A stretch of 64,000 nucleotides of DNA, taken from contig NZ_DASTAT010000129.1 of NCBI RefSeq assembly GCF_035712445.1, positions 1 to 64,000 of the forward strand, written 5' to 3'. Both the position numbers and the translations under genes were made by a program. How positions within the stretch are numbered: the stretch's first letter is position 1; each line of letters begins with the position of its first letter. The notes beneath the pieces were generated by a model. It was not told the origin of the DNA, ran no database searches, and saw only the letters and a list, made by a program, of their open reading frames with translations. This DNA is from Oligoflexus sp. GTDB lineage: Bacteria > Bdellovibrionota_B > Oligoflexia > Oligoflexales > Oligoflexaceae. Shown in pieces: positions 33,008 through 42,104 of the stretch.

Positions 33008-34807
33008 CTATTTGCGAGTGGATCGACGAATCATTGCTGGTATCAAAGGTAGAATAAATAGTAGCAGGAATGAAAATACCTGTCCATTTGCGGACGATCC
33101 CATCAGAACACCGCAAACCGACTTCTTCGAACTGCGCGAGGTCGTGCCCGCGACGGTCGGAGTGGTGTTCGCCACGCTGCCGCTTTTTTCCACGCCGCTG
33201 ACATCGGTGACGGCCGTGGCTCCGGCAGGAGTCGATTGCACGGAATCACAGGTGATGTCGGTCAAAAACGGCGCAAGGCCCCGCTCCACGGCGCGGCTAT
33301 AGATCAGACTGCATTTGCCGCCCTGGAAGAGGGCCCTGTCAGCCAGCATCATGCCGACGACGAAGTGCTGATAACCGCTATCGTCGACGAGCAGATCGAT
33401 CGCTTTCAGCACCATGTGCGTGACGTCTTCCAAAGCGATGCCGTCTTTCGCATAAAGATCCCAGAGCATGCCCGAGATGAACTGGCTCTTCTGATGGGCT
33501 TCACGCGGCAGATCCGCTCCACCGTATTTCAAAGCGTTTTCGCCGGTGCGGAGACACTTCTTGGGCACATAGCAGATCTTGTTGCCGTAGGCGGTATCAG
33601 GACAGATGCTCTCGCCGAGACAGGCATTACCGGTGCGGGCGAAGTTGAAATAATCGGCAAGGCCTTCATGCAGAACAAGCGACTCGCCGGCGATTTCCGT
33701 AACAGTATGATAGACCACATGATGACCCAGTTCATGACCCACGACATCGGAATCGGTAGAGAGGTTTTGCAGGATCGTGCCATCCCCATCGCCGACGAAA
33801 ATCGTATCGAAGGTGGCGCCAGGCTGATAAAGGGCGTTATTCGTATCACCCTGGAATTCAGCATGCACCTGAATGCGGATGGGAACCGTGCCGAAATTTT
33901 TGTAGCCCATGGTTTCGAGCCACTCAAGCGCGCGGTTGGCGTTGGTGAAGAGCGAGATCTCTTCGAAGGCATCCGAGGTCGGACCGAAGGCTGTGAAATC
34001 CGAATTCGCGCTGGTCGCATAGGTGAAAGGAGAATCCACTTCGGTGACGAAGTAGGCGTTTTCAAGGTATCCCGTTTCTTTCATCGAGCGCAGCGTGAAT
34101 TCCTGCAGCTCAAGGTCAAGGACGTTGTGGGGATAGATTCGGGCTTTGCCCGTGGCATGGAAATGCTTGGCCTGGAATTTGAAACTGCGCAGATCATCGG
34201 CGACCACGGTATAGTTCAGGCGATCGGCCTCGACTTCCCAGACCCAGACCGGATAAAGCTGACCGTTTTCCGCCCAAAGACAGGCTTCGGCGTGATTTTT
34301 CGTGAAGTTGGTCGCGATACCGTTCTGAGCGAGCGTATCCGCCACGATATTGCGCACAAGATTGTCCGCGGGCCAGTTGGCGAGATCGTACTGGGCGTTC
34401 ACGTCAAGCTTGGGCATCCTGCCGAAAACGGCCATATCCCCACCGACGGTCTCATGGGATTTGATCTGGTACTGGCAGAGCGGAATACCATCGACCGAGA
34501 AGCGCAGATCCACAGTCTCGATCGCCTTGCCGGCCGCGAGGTTCAGGCCGGAATAACTCTTCTGACGAGTCGTGATGCGAGGATTCAGTCCCCAGTTCTG
34601 CAGCATGGCGTCCGTCTTCCCGCGAAGGCTCATGGGCCGCAGGGGGCCTTTCTGCAGAGCGATCCCTCGATCCGCGAAACCGAAGTCAGCCTTCTGGCTT
34701 GCGCCGAGGCTATGAATCATCACCCTTTCATCGGCAGCGCCCTGGGCCAGGACCGGGCTTGAAAGGGACAAAATACCAAGGATCGCAAGGACTTCTGTTC
34801 TTTTCAT
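33008..34807 (-). CDS. Secreted zinc metallopeptidase with C-terminal membrane anchor
   Basis: A 599-residue exported protein: a signal peptide (TEVLAILGILSLSSPVLAQ), a propeptide-like N-terminal half (about 20-340), and a gluzincin-type active site HELGHHVVYH (about residue 357) followed by LVLHEGLADYF, where Glu is the third zinc ligand. This pattern is thermolysin-like. The C-terminus has a Ser/Thr-rich linker, a Cys-Gly (SVCGVLMG), a hydrophobic helix (FSFLLLFILPLIPAM) and a basic tail (RRSTRK), resembling a surface-sorting signal of the MYXO-CTERM kind. It is the first gene of the minus-strand unit leading to tatD. The substrate is unknown. Confidence 0.78.
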   Translation of the reverse strand: MKRTEVLAILGILSLSSPVLAQGAADERVMIHSLGASQKADFGFADRGIALQKGPLRPMSLRGKTDAMLQNWGLNPRITTRQKSYSGLNLAAGKAIETVDLRFSVDGIPLCQYQIKSHETVGGDMAVFGRMPKLDVNAQYDLANWPADNLVRNIVADTLAQNGIATNFTKNHAEACLWAENGQLYPVWVWEVEADRLNYTVVADDLRSFKFQAKHFHATGKARIYPHNVLDLELQEFTLRSMKETGYLENAYFVTEVDSPFTYATSANSDFTAFGPTSDAFEEISLFTNANRALEWLETMGYKNFGTVPIRIQVHAEFQGDTNNALYQPGATFDTIFVGDGDGTILQNLSTDSDVVGHELGHHVVYHTVTEIAGESLVLHEGLADYFNFARTGNACLGESICPDTAYGNKICYVPKKCLRTGENALKYGGADLPREAHQKSQFISGMLWDLYAKDGIALEDVTHMVLKAIDLLVDDSGYQHFVVGMMLADRALFQGGKCSLIYSRAVERGLAPFLTDITCDSVQSTPAGATAVTDVSGVEKSGSVANTTPTVAGTTSRSSKKSVCGVLMGSSANGQVFSFLLLFILPLIPAMIRRSTRK

Positions 34808-35021
34808 AGAGGCTTCCTGCTCTGCATGCCTGACCAGTCAGACACGTCATGTAAGATTCGGAAGCTTGAAGGGAAATCTTTAGAAAAGCGGGCAAAGGCG
34901 GGCAAATTATTACGTCAGGGCAGAAGCTTCGCGAAACCGCGAGGCAAGTCTGCGCCGAGCTTTGGGAATTCGTACCAAAAGAAGGCCGGACGACCCGCAG
35001 GGGCCATCCGCTACGAAGGAT

Positions 35022-35435
35022 TTAAGTTTGCTTGATGAAGCCATCGCGCAAAGCGCTGATTTTATCTACGGTAAGACGCAGCGCCTGCTGCAGAATTTCC
35101 GTTTCCCAGGTATCGCCCTTCGCACAGCTGGTCAGGTCCCGCAGCCATACGGTCATTTCATCGACGAAAGCTTTGCGATCATCTTTCATCGAGTGATCAT
35201 AGGCGCGATTCAGATACTCCATCCATTCCTTGTCGCCCTTGGGTAAAAGGTTGACGAGGTTATTGAGAAGCACCGTGCCTTCGTTCTCTTCCCAACCGCC
35301 TGCGATGCGAAAGGGGTACTGATCCTTGTCGACGTTATGCAGCCAAAGTCGTGAATGGCCACCCAACTCGAGTACTGAAAAATCCTGAGGCGCAGCCCCA
35401 TGGAAACCATCAGGCCTCTTCCATATCAAATGCAT
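35022..35435 (-). CDS. Protein of unknown function
   Basis: A 137-residue soluble protein without a signal peptide. The first half is beta-rich (MHLIWKRPDGFHGA, FSVLELGGHSRLWLHN, PFRIAGGWEENEG). The second half is helical (EWMEYLNRAYDHSMKDDRKAFVDEMTVWLRDL). Two Trp-rich segments stand out. The ATG at 35435 is chosen because GGGGGAG lies a few bases before it; an in-frame start at 35468 lacks one. It follows the PilZ gene on the same strand by 152 bases. I do not recognise the family. Confidence 0.6.
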   Translation of the reverse strand: MHLIWKRPDGFHGAAPQDFSVLELGGHSRLWLHNVDKDQYPFRIAGGWEENEGTVLLNNLVNLLPKGDKEWMEYLNRAYDHSMKDDRKAFVDEMTVWLRDLTSCAKGDTWETEILQQALRLTVDKISALRDGFIKQT

Positions 35436-35587
35436 GCTACTCCCCCTTGTCCCTACAACGTGAGGCATCCTAACAAATCAGCTTGGGTATTTCCAAGGGC
35501 TGTTTTCACGGCAAATGGCTCAAGGTTGCGCCCCTGAGCTTGCCGCAAGGCCCGCACTCCGGGCCTTATTCCAGTTCATAGCAGATT

Positions 35588-36031
35588 TCAGGCGGATTTT
35601 CCCGAAGGACTGTTGGGGCTTTGGTTGGAATAACGATCGACGAATTTTTGCAAAAGACTGCGCTGCTCCGCGGTAAAGCTTTCAAATTGGACACCCATGC
35701 CAGGCGTCAAATTTTTGTCAGGCACCTCGGTCTGCACCCAGATCACGCGGCCCTTGGCTTCCAGGGTTTCCTTGGAATCGGGAAGTGTGAAGGTCAATTC
35801 AACCACGCTTCCGTGGCTCAGCGGATTTTTGGTTTCGATAAAGACTCCACCGGCCCCGAGGTCACGGCAGAAGTCGAAGAGATAGTGGCCATTCGCCCGG
35901 TAATCCACCAGCAATTGCACCGGCACGCGATGATGGATGCGGCCATCCTTCGGTGATGACTCATCGCCTTTTGACTGCTTGGGTGCGGGTGGTGTCGCGG
36001 TCTTTTTCCCATTCTTGGTTTTGTTCGGCAT
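35588..36031 (-). CDS. PilZ domain protein
   Basis: A 147-residue protein with a disordered Lys/Pro-rich N-terminus (about 1-30) and a PilZ domain (about 33-135). The domain shows RIHHRVPVQLLVDYRANGHYLFDFCRDLGAGGVFIET; the HRVPV and (D/N)xSxxG-like DLGAGG positions are as in cyclic-di-GMP-binding PilZ domains of the TIGR02266 type. Loss of the second Ser (AGGVF follows) may weaken ligand binding. It follows mltG by 36 bases on the same strand, so the two are probably cotranscribed. The ATG 36031 has GAGG 8 bases ahead; a GTG 9 bases earlier is possible. Confidence 0.82.
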   Translation of the reverse strand: MPNKTKNGKKTATPPAPKQSKGDESSPKDGRIHHRVPVQLLVDYRANGHYLFDFCRDLGAGGVFIETKNPLSHGSVVELTFTLPDSKETLEAKGRVIWVQTEVPDKNLTPGMGVQFESFTAEQRSLLQKFVDRYSNQSPNSPSGKSA

Positions 36032-36067
36032 AGTTGTCACCTCATGGTACGGCGTTCTTGAGACATT

Positions 36068-37096
36068 TTATGGTTTCTGGGAAGCCTGGATCAACTGCTT
36101 TACATAAACAGTATGCTCCTCCATGGTCTTGGAAAAGCGGTGCTGTCTGGTCCCATCTGTACCGAGGACGTAGAAGCGATAACCCAGGCGAGTCGGATTC
36201 AGCACGGCTCGCAGCGAAGTCATCGAAATGGCACCGATGGGCCCCGGTGGCAGTCCTTTATGAATACGCGTGTTGTAGAGATTCTTGCCATCTTTGAGAT
36301 GCACGGTTTTAATGTCGCCCTGATAGTCAACGATGCCATAGATCAGAGCTGCGTCAATACCCAAGGGTTCACCATCCTTGAGGCGATTCCAGATCACCTC
36401 AGAGACCATCTCGCGCTCCTCATCGAGCTGCGTTTCGCGTTCTATGAGTGAAGCAAAGATGACCCCCTGATGCAGACTGAGCTTCCGCGCGGCCAGCTCA
36501 TCTTCGATCCCAGGCGGCAATTGGACGAAGAAGGTATCGAGCATTTTTTCAAAAGCCTGACGGGGCGTCGGCATTTTTACGAAGCTATAGGTGGCAGGGA
36601 AAAGATACCCCTCCACGTTTTCAGCCTTGATGTTGTATTTGCGCAAAAGTTCCGGATCCTTGGCGAGCGCTCCCAGTTCCGTTTTCGTTCCCACTTTATG
36701 GGCGACCAGGCGATCTATGATCTGCTTGAGCGTGAAGCCCTCGGGCACCACATACTGCAGCTCCAGGGGCTGCCAGGTTTTGCCGGACTCGATGGTCGCG
36801 ACGATCTGTTTCGGGGAAACGGATCCTTCAAAGCGATATTGACCGGCCTGAAAACGACCATAGTCGCGATAGAATTTAATCCAATAGCGAAAGCGAGGCG
36901 CGTGATCGATCAGCTGCTCCTGTTCGAGCGTGCGCGCAAATTCAGACAGGCGCGTCCCGCGGTCCAGTTTGATCACAACGGGCTGCTCAAGTTCACGCGC
37001 AGCTTCGGACCAGGCCGGCAAGGACTGATAAAACCAGAAAGCTCCAGCAGCGAAACCAAGGCCAAGACCGAATAGAAGAAGAAGAAAGCGTTTCAC
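36068..37096 (-). CDS. mltG: Endolytic murein transglycosylase MltG
   Basis: A 342-residue inner-membrane-anchored lytic transglycosylase of the YceG family, which cleaves nascent glycan strands and so sets their length. A single N-terminal helix (RFLLLLFGLGLGFAAGAFWF) is followed by a LysM-like region (about 40-130) and the YceG domain. The catalytic Glu lies in FASLIERETQLDEER (about residue 218), and the conserved YNTRIHKGLPPGPI follows. The length matches the family. It faces rnc across a 198-base divergent region and is the first gene of a likely mltG-PilZ pair. Confidence 0.94.
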   Translation of the reverse strand: MKRFLLLLFGLGLGFAAGAFWFYQSLPAWSEAARELEQPVVIKLDRGTRLSEFARTLEQEQLIDHAPRFRYWIKFYRDYGRFQAGQYRFEGSVSPKQIVATIESGKTWQPLELQYVVPEGFTLKQIIDRLVAHKVGTKTELGALAKDPELLRKYNIKAENVEGYLFPATYSFVKMPTPRQAFEKMLDTFFVQLPPGIEDELAARKLSLHQGVIFASLIERETQLDEEREMVSEVIWNRLKDGEPLGIDAALIYGIVDYQGDIKTVHLKDGKNLYNTRIHKGLPPGPIGAISMTSLRAVLNPTRLGYRFYVLGTDGTRQHRFSKTMEEHTVYVKQLIQASQKP

Positions 37097-37294
37097 GTTG
37101 CAGGTCTCTTTTTAGGGATGACTATTTCATCAGTATAGCACGTTGCTCCAGGCCTGTTCTTGCCTGGTTGCAAGGCCCCATCCTCGCATAGTGAGGAAGC
37201 ATCAAGAAAGCCTTGATTCTTTCCTATTCCTACCTATAATGGCGCATTCGAACACACAGGCCGCTCGCCGCCCTCGATTCCGGAGTTGTAACAA

Positions 37295-38104
37295 TTGAAT
37301 ATTATTGATGTATTGGATCTCGCCCAGGATGCATTCCCGGCTCAGCTGCGAATGATGGAGCAGCTCTGTCGGCGGATTCGCTATGGATTTAACAATCGCG
37401 GGCTCCTTCTGGAATCGATGACTCATAGTTCAGCGGCGCGCTTTGTTCAGAAAAAATACCAAAAAGCGGTCCCCATGCCCTGGAATGAGCGCCTGGAATT
37501 TCTCGGCGACTCCGTGCTGAGCCTCGTATTAAGCGCGGCTCTCCTGCAACGGCCTGAGGGTTTTCCCGAGGGTCAGCTGTCCAAGATTCGCGCCTCGTTG
37601 GTCAACGAAAGCACCCTGGCCCGCATCAGTCGCAATCTGCAGATCGGGTCCTGCCTTCTTCTGGCCCCCGGCGAGGAAAGGGCCGGCGGCCGCGATAAGG
37701 ATTCAGTCCTGGCCGATGCTCTGGAAGCTTTCTTCGGCGCGATTTATCTGGATTCGGGCTTTGATGCGGTGAGTCGCGTCATTTTGGATTTATACAGAGA
37801 AATACTGACGTCTTCCCTGACAGATTTGACGCAGCAGGATTATAAATCCCGCCTTCAGGAGCTGACTCAGGGTGCTTTCAAGGAAGCACCCGTGTATAAG
37901 GTCATCAAACGCGAAGGTCCGGATCATCAGCTGGATTTCGCAGTGGAAGTTTTATTTCGCGGCAAGAGCCTGGGCATGGGACACGGCCCCTCCAAAAAAT
38001 CCGCCTCGCAGGAAGCGGCCCGGGCAGCCTTACAGAAATGGACAGAGTTGAAACAATCAGGTTTAGAGGGTATCTCCTGGTCCAATGAACCAGCGAATGT
38101 CTGA
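37295..38104 (+). CDS. rnc: Ribonuclease III
   Basis: A 269-residue double-strand-specific endoribonuclease that processes rRNA precursors and regulatory duplexes. The RNase III domain shows the signature NERLEFLGDSVLSLV (about residues 64-78) and the metal-binding segment DALEAFFGAIYLDSG. The double-stranded-RNA-binding domain is at the C-terminus (SRLQELTQ, then GMGHGPSKKSASQEAARAAL). The start appears to be TTG at 37295, with GGAG about 10 bases ahead; an ATG at 37352 would remove the first helix. It lies 68 bases before der on the same strand. Confidence 0.93.
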   Translation: MNIIDVLDLAQDAFPAQLRMMEQLCRRIRYGFNNRGLLLESMTHSSAARFVQKKYQKAVPMPWNERLEFLGDSVLSLVLSAALLQRPEGFPEGQLSKIRASLVNESTLARISRNLQIGSCLLLAPGEERAGGRDKDSVLADALEAFFGAIYLDSGFDAVSRVILDLYREILTSSLTDLTQQDYKSRLQELTQGAFKEAPVYKVIKREGPDHQLDFAVEVLFRGKSLGMGHGPSKKSASQEAARAALQKWTELKQSGLEGISWSNEPANV

Positions 38105-38172
38105 AGCCCAAGGCTTATTCACCCACCAAAGGCTCAGGAAATGCCCTTCGCCTACACGGAGAGGTTTGCATC

Positions 38173-39552
38173 ATGATCGCAGGAATCGTCGCCATCGTCG
38201 GCCGGCCCAATGTTGGGAAGTCGACCCTTTTCAATAAACTCACGCGCAGCACCACGGCTATCGTCGATGACCGTCCCGGTGTCACGCGCGATCGCATCTA
38301 CGGTGCCGTCACCACCGATGAAGACCTGGGCCATGGTTATATCCTGGTCGATACCGGCGGTTTCGAAACCGATGATCTTTACTACCAGCCCTTTGCCCGC
38401 AATATCGTTTGGGAGCAGACTGAGCAGGCGATTCGCGATGCCGACCTTGTGATGATGGTCTTCGACGCGAAGACGGGCCTGCATCCGCATGATCGCGAGC
38501 TCGTGCAGTTTTTGAAGCAGCTCGGCAAGCGCGTGGAATACGTCGTGAACAAGATCGATGGCCAGGAGCAACAAAGTTTGTCTCTGGAATTCCATGAGCT
38601 TGGACTCGGAGACTTGCACATTATCAGTGCTGCGCATAGCCGCGGCATCTGGGAGCTTTCTGAAACAGTCCAGGAGCATCTGAACGAGGCTGGTGGTCTT
38701 AAGACCATGAAGCTGAAAGACAATGATGCCGTTAAAATCGCTTTGATTGGCCGTCCTAATGCCGGCAAGTCTTCGATCCTGAACCGCATGTGCGGCGAAG
38801 AACGCGTGCTGGTGAGCGAAGTCGCGGGCACGACGCGCGATACGATCGATACGCCGCTCGTCTATAACAAGCGCAACTATATCCTGCTCGATACCGCCGG
38901 TATTCGGAAGAAGAAAAAGATCTTCGATAAGCTGGAAGGTCTGAGCGTTCTGCGCAGTCTTCGCGCCATGGAAGATGCGGATGTCGTCGTCCTGGTAATC
39001 GATGCCCTGGAAGGACTTTCTGATCAGGACTGTAAGCTGGCTCAGCTGGCCGCAGCGAAATTCAAGCCGATTCTGATCGTCGTCAACAAATGGGATCTGG
39101 TGCCTGAAAAGGAAACCAACACCGCCCGCAACTATGAAGTCAATATCCGCAACAAGCTGCAGGACATGCCCTTTGTTCCTGTGCTCTTCGCTTCGTGCCT
39201 TGAGAATCAGCGCATTCACAAGATCATGGCGAAGGTCGAGGAACTGGTCGAGGCCTATTCCAAGCGCGTGCCGACCTCGCGGATCAACGACTGCATGCAG
39301 CGTGCCGTGCAGGAGCACACCCCTGCCCTTCTGAGAAAATACAATAAGCGCGTGAAGTTCTATTTCGCGACGCAGGTTGCGATCAACCCGCCGACCATCG
39401 TCGTGAAGTGCAACGTGGCGGATGAGATTCAGGAGTCCTATAAGCGTTATATGGTCAAACGCTTCCGGACCGAACTGGAATACGGGGATGTCCCTCTGCG
39501 GGTCTTCTTCCGTGACAAGGCCGACGAGAAAGAGTTCGCGGCCCAGCATTGA
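38173..39552 (+). CDS. der: Ribosome-assembly GTPase Der (EngA)
   Basis: A 459-residue GTPase with the diagnostic pair of tandem G domains and a C-terminal KH-like domain; it acts in 50S subunit maturation. Domain 1 shows GRPNVGKSTLFN, a DxPG element (DRPGVTRDRIYG) and DTGGF. Domain 2 shows GRPNAGKSSILN, AGTTRDTIDTP, DTAGI and NKWD. The KH-like part spans about 350-440. It is downstream of rnc on the same strand. In E. coli, der sits right after bamB; here bamB and yfgM lie 4-6 kb away on the other strand. Confidence 0.97.
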   Translation: MIAGIVAIVGRPNVGKSTLFNKLTRSTTAIVDDRPGVTRDRIYGAVTTDEDLGHGYILVDTGGFETDDLYYQPFARNIVWEQTEQAIRDADLVMMVFDAKTGLHPHDRELVQFLKQLGKRVEYVVNKIDGQEQQSLSLEFHELGLGDLHIISAAHSRGIWELSETVQEHLNEAGGLKTMKLKDNDAVKIALIGRPNAGKSSILNRMCGEERVLVSEVAGTTRDTIDTPLVYNKRNYILLDTAGIRKKKKIFDKLEGLSVLRSLRAMEDADVVVLVIDALEGLSDQDCKLAQLAAAKFKPILIVVNKWDLVPEKETNTARNYEVNIRNKLQDMPFVPVLFASCLENQRIHKIMAKVEELVEAYSKRVPTSRINDCMQRAVQEHTPALLRKYNKRVKFYFATQVAINPPTIVVKCNVADEIQESYKRYMVKRFRTELEYGDVPLRVFFRDKADEKEFAAQH

Positions 39553-39583
39553 TTCCTTGCTTCGCCGTCTCTTGAGATAACGC

Positions 39584-39955
39584 TCAAGGGTCGGCGCAGG
39601 ACGTCTGATCCTTCATAATCAAAGGCTTCAGACGTTCCTCCTGCTTCAGCCAGTACGCCACCACCTCGGCCGTAAGGCCATGCTCTTCCATTGTTTCCTG
39701 CAGAATACGCTGACGCCTGCGAAAGTGCGGCGGTCGAATGATCATGGGATCATGAATGACTTCCAGCGGTTTGCCGCGATAGCGCTGCGGTCCGCCGAGC
39801 ATGCTGCGCACAAAATCGACCTGCATCGCGATCAGGTGCTCATGGTCCAAATTCATGAAGAAATGCGCGAGCATCGGATCCTGAAAGACCCTGTCGTAAA
39901 AGGTCCGCACGATCCTGCCGAGCCGTTCTTCACCGATATCTTCATAGACGCTCAT
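39584..39955 (-). CDS. Truncated haemoglobin (group I-like)
   Basis: A 123-residue protein of the short 2-on-2 globin family. It begins SVYEDIGEERLGRIVRTFYDRVFQDPML, the usual first helix with the Tyr and Phe residues, continues FFMNLDHEHLIAMQVDFVRSMLGGP, and carries the probable proximal His in PPHFRRRQRIL. Such proteins bind oxygen, NO or other ligands on haem. The helical layout is group-I-like, but the distal residues were not checked against a structure. It is convergent with der; the next gene upstream is an unknown on the same strand. Confidence 0.85.
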   Translation of the reverse strand: MSVYEDIGEERLGRIVRTFYDRVFQDPMLAHFFMNLDHEHLIAMQVDFVRSMLGGPQRYRGKPLEVIHDPMIIRPPHFRRRQRILQETMEEHGLTAEVVAYWLKQEERLKPLIMKDQTSCADP

Positions 39956-40032
39956 GGGTCACTCCCACCCGCGAAACGCGCGGGTGAAGCGATCCTAGCT
40001 GATGGGAAACGAAGGGGAAAGACGCCTTTTTT

Positions 40033-40605
40033 TCAGGGCGTACGGCGGGCGACGTTGCCCTTTTCAACGGCGATGGAGCCGGTTTCGAGCAGAAGGACGG
40101 GGCTGCCGCGCTTGTTATTGAACTGCTGGCGGCTCTGGGCTTCCAGGGTGAAGAGTTTGTCGCTTCCCAGAAGGCGGCCCTGAATGGAGTGGGTGCCGAT
40201 GAACTCTTCGAGTTCCTGCTCCTGGCCATAGCGCTTATAGACTTTGATTTCCACCTGCCAATTGCGGGTTTCCTTTTCCCATTTCATCGGAACTGTCTCG
40301 ATGTGCCAATCCGCTAAATAGAAATGATTGCTCCGATTGATGGTGGCGCGCAGCGTATAGGGCACGGGGGCCATCGCCTTGTGCTCCATGCGCCGCGTGC
40401 CCTGCGCGTTCTGCACGACGATGGGCTCAAAGCGGGTCAAGCGCAGCGGGATGCGAACGCGCGCCACATCCTTCGGTTCAGTCACGGTCGTAAGAGAGCT
40501 TTCGCCTGTTTGAATCGTGCTGAGGTTGCCCATTTCAGCAGCGAACAGACTCCGTGTGGCCAGGAGAATTGCGCTCAGACCGAGCGCGCGCACGAACTGT
40601 CCCAT
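40033..40605 (-). CDS. Exported protein of unknown function
   Basis: A 190-residue protein with a signal peptide (GQFVRALGLSAILLATRSLFA). The mature part is mainly beta (RVRIPLRLTRFEPIVVQNAQG, PVPYTLRATINRSNHFYLADW, WQVEIKVYKRYG), with no recognised motif or catalytic residues. The ATG at 40605 is chosen because AAGGCGG lies ahead and the signal peptide starts there; an in-frame start at 40671 would put a hydrophobic segment before it. It is divergent from the next unknown gene across 85 bases. Confidence 0.65.
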   Translation of the reverse strand: MGQFVRALGLSAILLATRSLFAAEMGNLSTIQTGESSLTTVTEPKDVARVRIPLRLTRFEPIVVQNAQGTRRMEHKAMAPVPYTLRATINRSNHFYLADWHIETVPMKWEKETRNWQVEIKVYKRYGQEQELEEFIGTHSIQGRLLGSDKLFTLEAQSRQQFNNKRGSPVLLLETGSIAVEKGNVARRTP

Positions 40606-40690
40606 AGCACCGCCTTTTTCATTGTCTTCAATCAGGAATATGATAACGTGAAGGTAGTATCCCCTTACCATAATACACTATCTGGGAATC

Positions 40691-42007
40691 ATGCAAAAAG
40701 TCCCGTTCAGCGTCAGCTGGTTCATTCCTATTTTCTGGACCACACTCAGTCTGAGTGCTGCCCACGGTTTTTTGCAATGGAATAAAACCCGAACTACCCT
40801 CGCAGAATTCCAGCATTGGATCGAACGCTTCGAAAAGGATTACCATCGCCTTCCCCTGCAGCTGGCGGAAGTTCGCGCCCTTGCGGAAGCCCATAATCAG
40901 CGCCTGGCGCCCTATGATAACTATGGGATGCGCCTTCAGTATCTGCCGCTCACGGAAACGGATTACCTGATCAAATCCTTCGGCCGTGACGAGCAGGAGA
41001 ACCGGCCCCAGACCAGCGTCGATCCCACGATCAGCACGATTTCCAAGAAAGCGGAGACCTTCATTCAAGCCGAAGGCCTGCAGGAGAGCATTCCCCAGTT
41101 TTATCAGCCGGCGTTTTTGGAAGGCACCCAGTCCCCCGAGACGGGTTTGATCGCGAGCGTTGTGATTCAACCGCAGTTTCATCTGCGCCAGCTCCTGATC
41201 CGCAGTCCGAAAAACGCGGATTTTTATATGGTGGCCTTCCACGATATGGTCGAGGAATTCCTGTGGCTGCCGAGCGGCATGGAAGTCGTCTTCACCGCTT
41301 TTGGATCGCAGCGCTATGAGGATGGTATTTTTTATTGGAATCTGAAGGATAACAGCATTCACAACATGCTGCCCGATATCAAAAAACAATTCTGGAAGGA
41401 TCTGCCGGAAGACTGGCTGTTCTATGGCTCGCTGTCGCATATCAGCCATGATCCTGGTCTGATTTATCTTCTGCTGGCGCCCGCGGGTTCGGAGGAGCTG
41501 AATCCGAAGGAGTTTTATTCGTTTAAGAACCTTCTGGCTATTCCCATCAATGAAGGCCTGGCCGGCAAGGTGGAAGCGCAGCGGATCCAAACCGATCTCG
41601 CGTTTACGGCTTTTGACTACGACCTGACTCAGGATCGGCTTTTGAAAACAGCCGAGATGGCTTCTCCTGTTCAACAGGAATGGCTGGCGCTGAGCCTGGA
41701 AGGGGATACGGAGGAGCTGATCAGCAGCTGGCAGGATTTCATTTCGAACCATCCTACGAGTCCCATGTGCGTCTATGGACTCTGGTGGCTGTCGTCAGTT
41801 TACAACGATGCGTTTCAGAGTCTCTCGACCCGGGGGTCAGGTGAAGCCCAGGTGATTCGAGGCTTCGGGATTGAGATGACGGAAGCGCTGATTGGAGTGC
41901 CCACCGCGCCCCGGTATCTGAGGGCCATGGGAAGGTTTTTGAAGAAGCATCTCATGCAATCCCGGCCCGCCGATTATAATGTGACGACACTGCCTGATGA
42001 GCGTTGA
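40691..42007 (+). CDS. Large protein of unknown function with one N-terminal membrane segment
   Basis: A 438-residue protein with a probable N-terminal membrane anchor or signal (SVSWFIPIFWTTLSLSAAHGF). The rest is soluble, with repeated aromatic segments (LPLTETDYLIKSFGRDE, FYMVAFHDMVEEFLWLPSG, EVVFTAFGSQRYEDGIFYWNL) that suggest a beta-propeller-like or WD-like fold, then a helical C-terminal part. There is no nearby functional partner other than the sugar nucleotidyltransferase immediately downstream (98 bases). I do not recognise the family. Confidence 0.65.
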   Translation: MQKVPFSVSWFIPIFWTTLSLSAAHGFLQWNKTRTTLAEFQHWIERFEKDYHRLPLQLAEVRALAEAHNQRLAPYDNYGMRLQYLPLTETDYLIKSFGRDEQENRPQTSVDPTISTISKKAETFIQAEGLQESIPQFYQPAFLEGTQSPETGLIASVVIQPQFHLRQLLIRSPKNADFYMVAFHDMVEEFLWLPSGMEVVFTAFGSQRYEDGIFYWNLKDNSIHNMLPDIKKQFWKDLPEDWLFYGSLSHISHDPGLIYLLLAPAGSEELNPKEFYSFKNLLAIPINEGLAGKVEAQRIQTDLAFTAFDYDLTQDRLLKTAEMASPVQQEWLALSLEGDTEELISSWQDFISNHPTSPMCVYGLWWLSSVYNDAFQSLSTRGSGEAQVIRGFGIEMTEALIGVPTAPRYLRAMGRFLKKHLMQSRPADYNVTTLPDER

Positions 42008-42104
42008 GAAAAAGCGCCTTCTCCTTTCCGCAAGTGCGGACTACAATGTGACTTCTTAACTGGAGTCACGCTGAAGCTTTCGCTGCATTGCGAGGAGACC
42101 AAAC

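Noticed and set aside
33236..34762. Long plus-strand open frame inside the metallopeptidase
   Set aside because: It is antisense to the metallopeptidase and has no recognisable domain or start signal.
38152..39549. Long minus-strand open frame inside der
   Set aside because: It is antisense to der, which has complete G-domain motifs.
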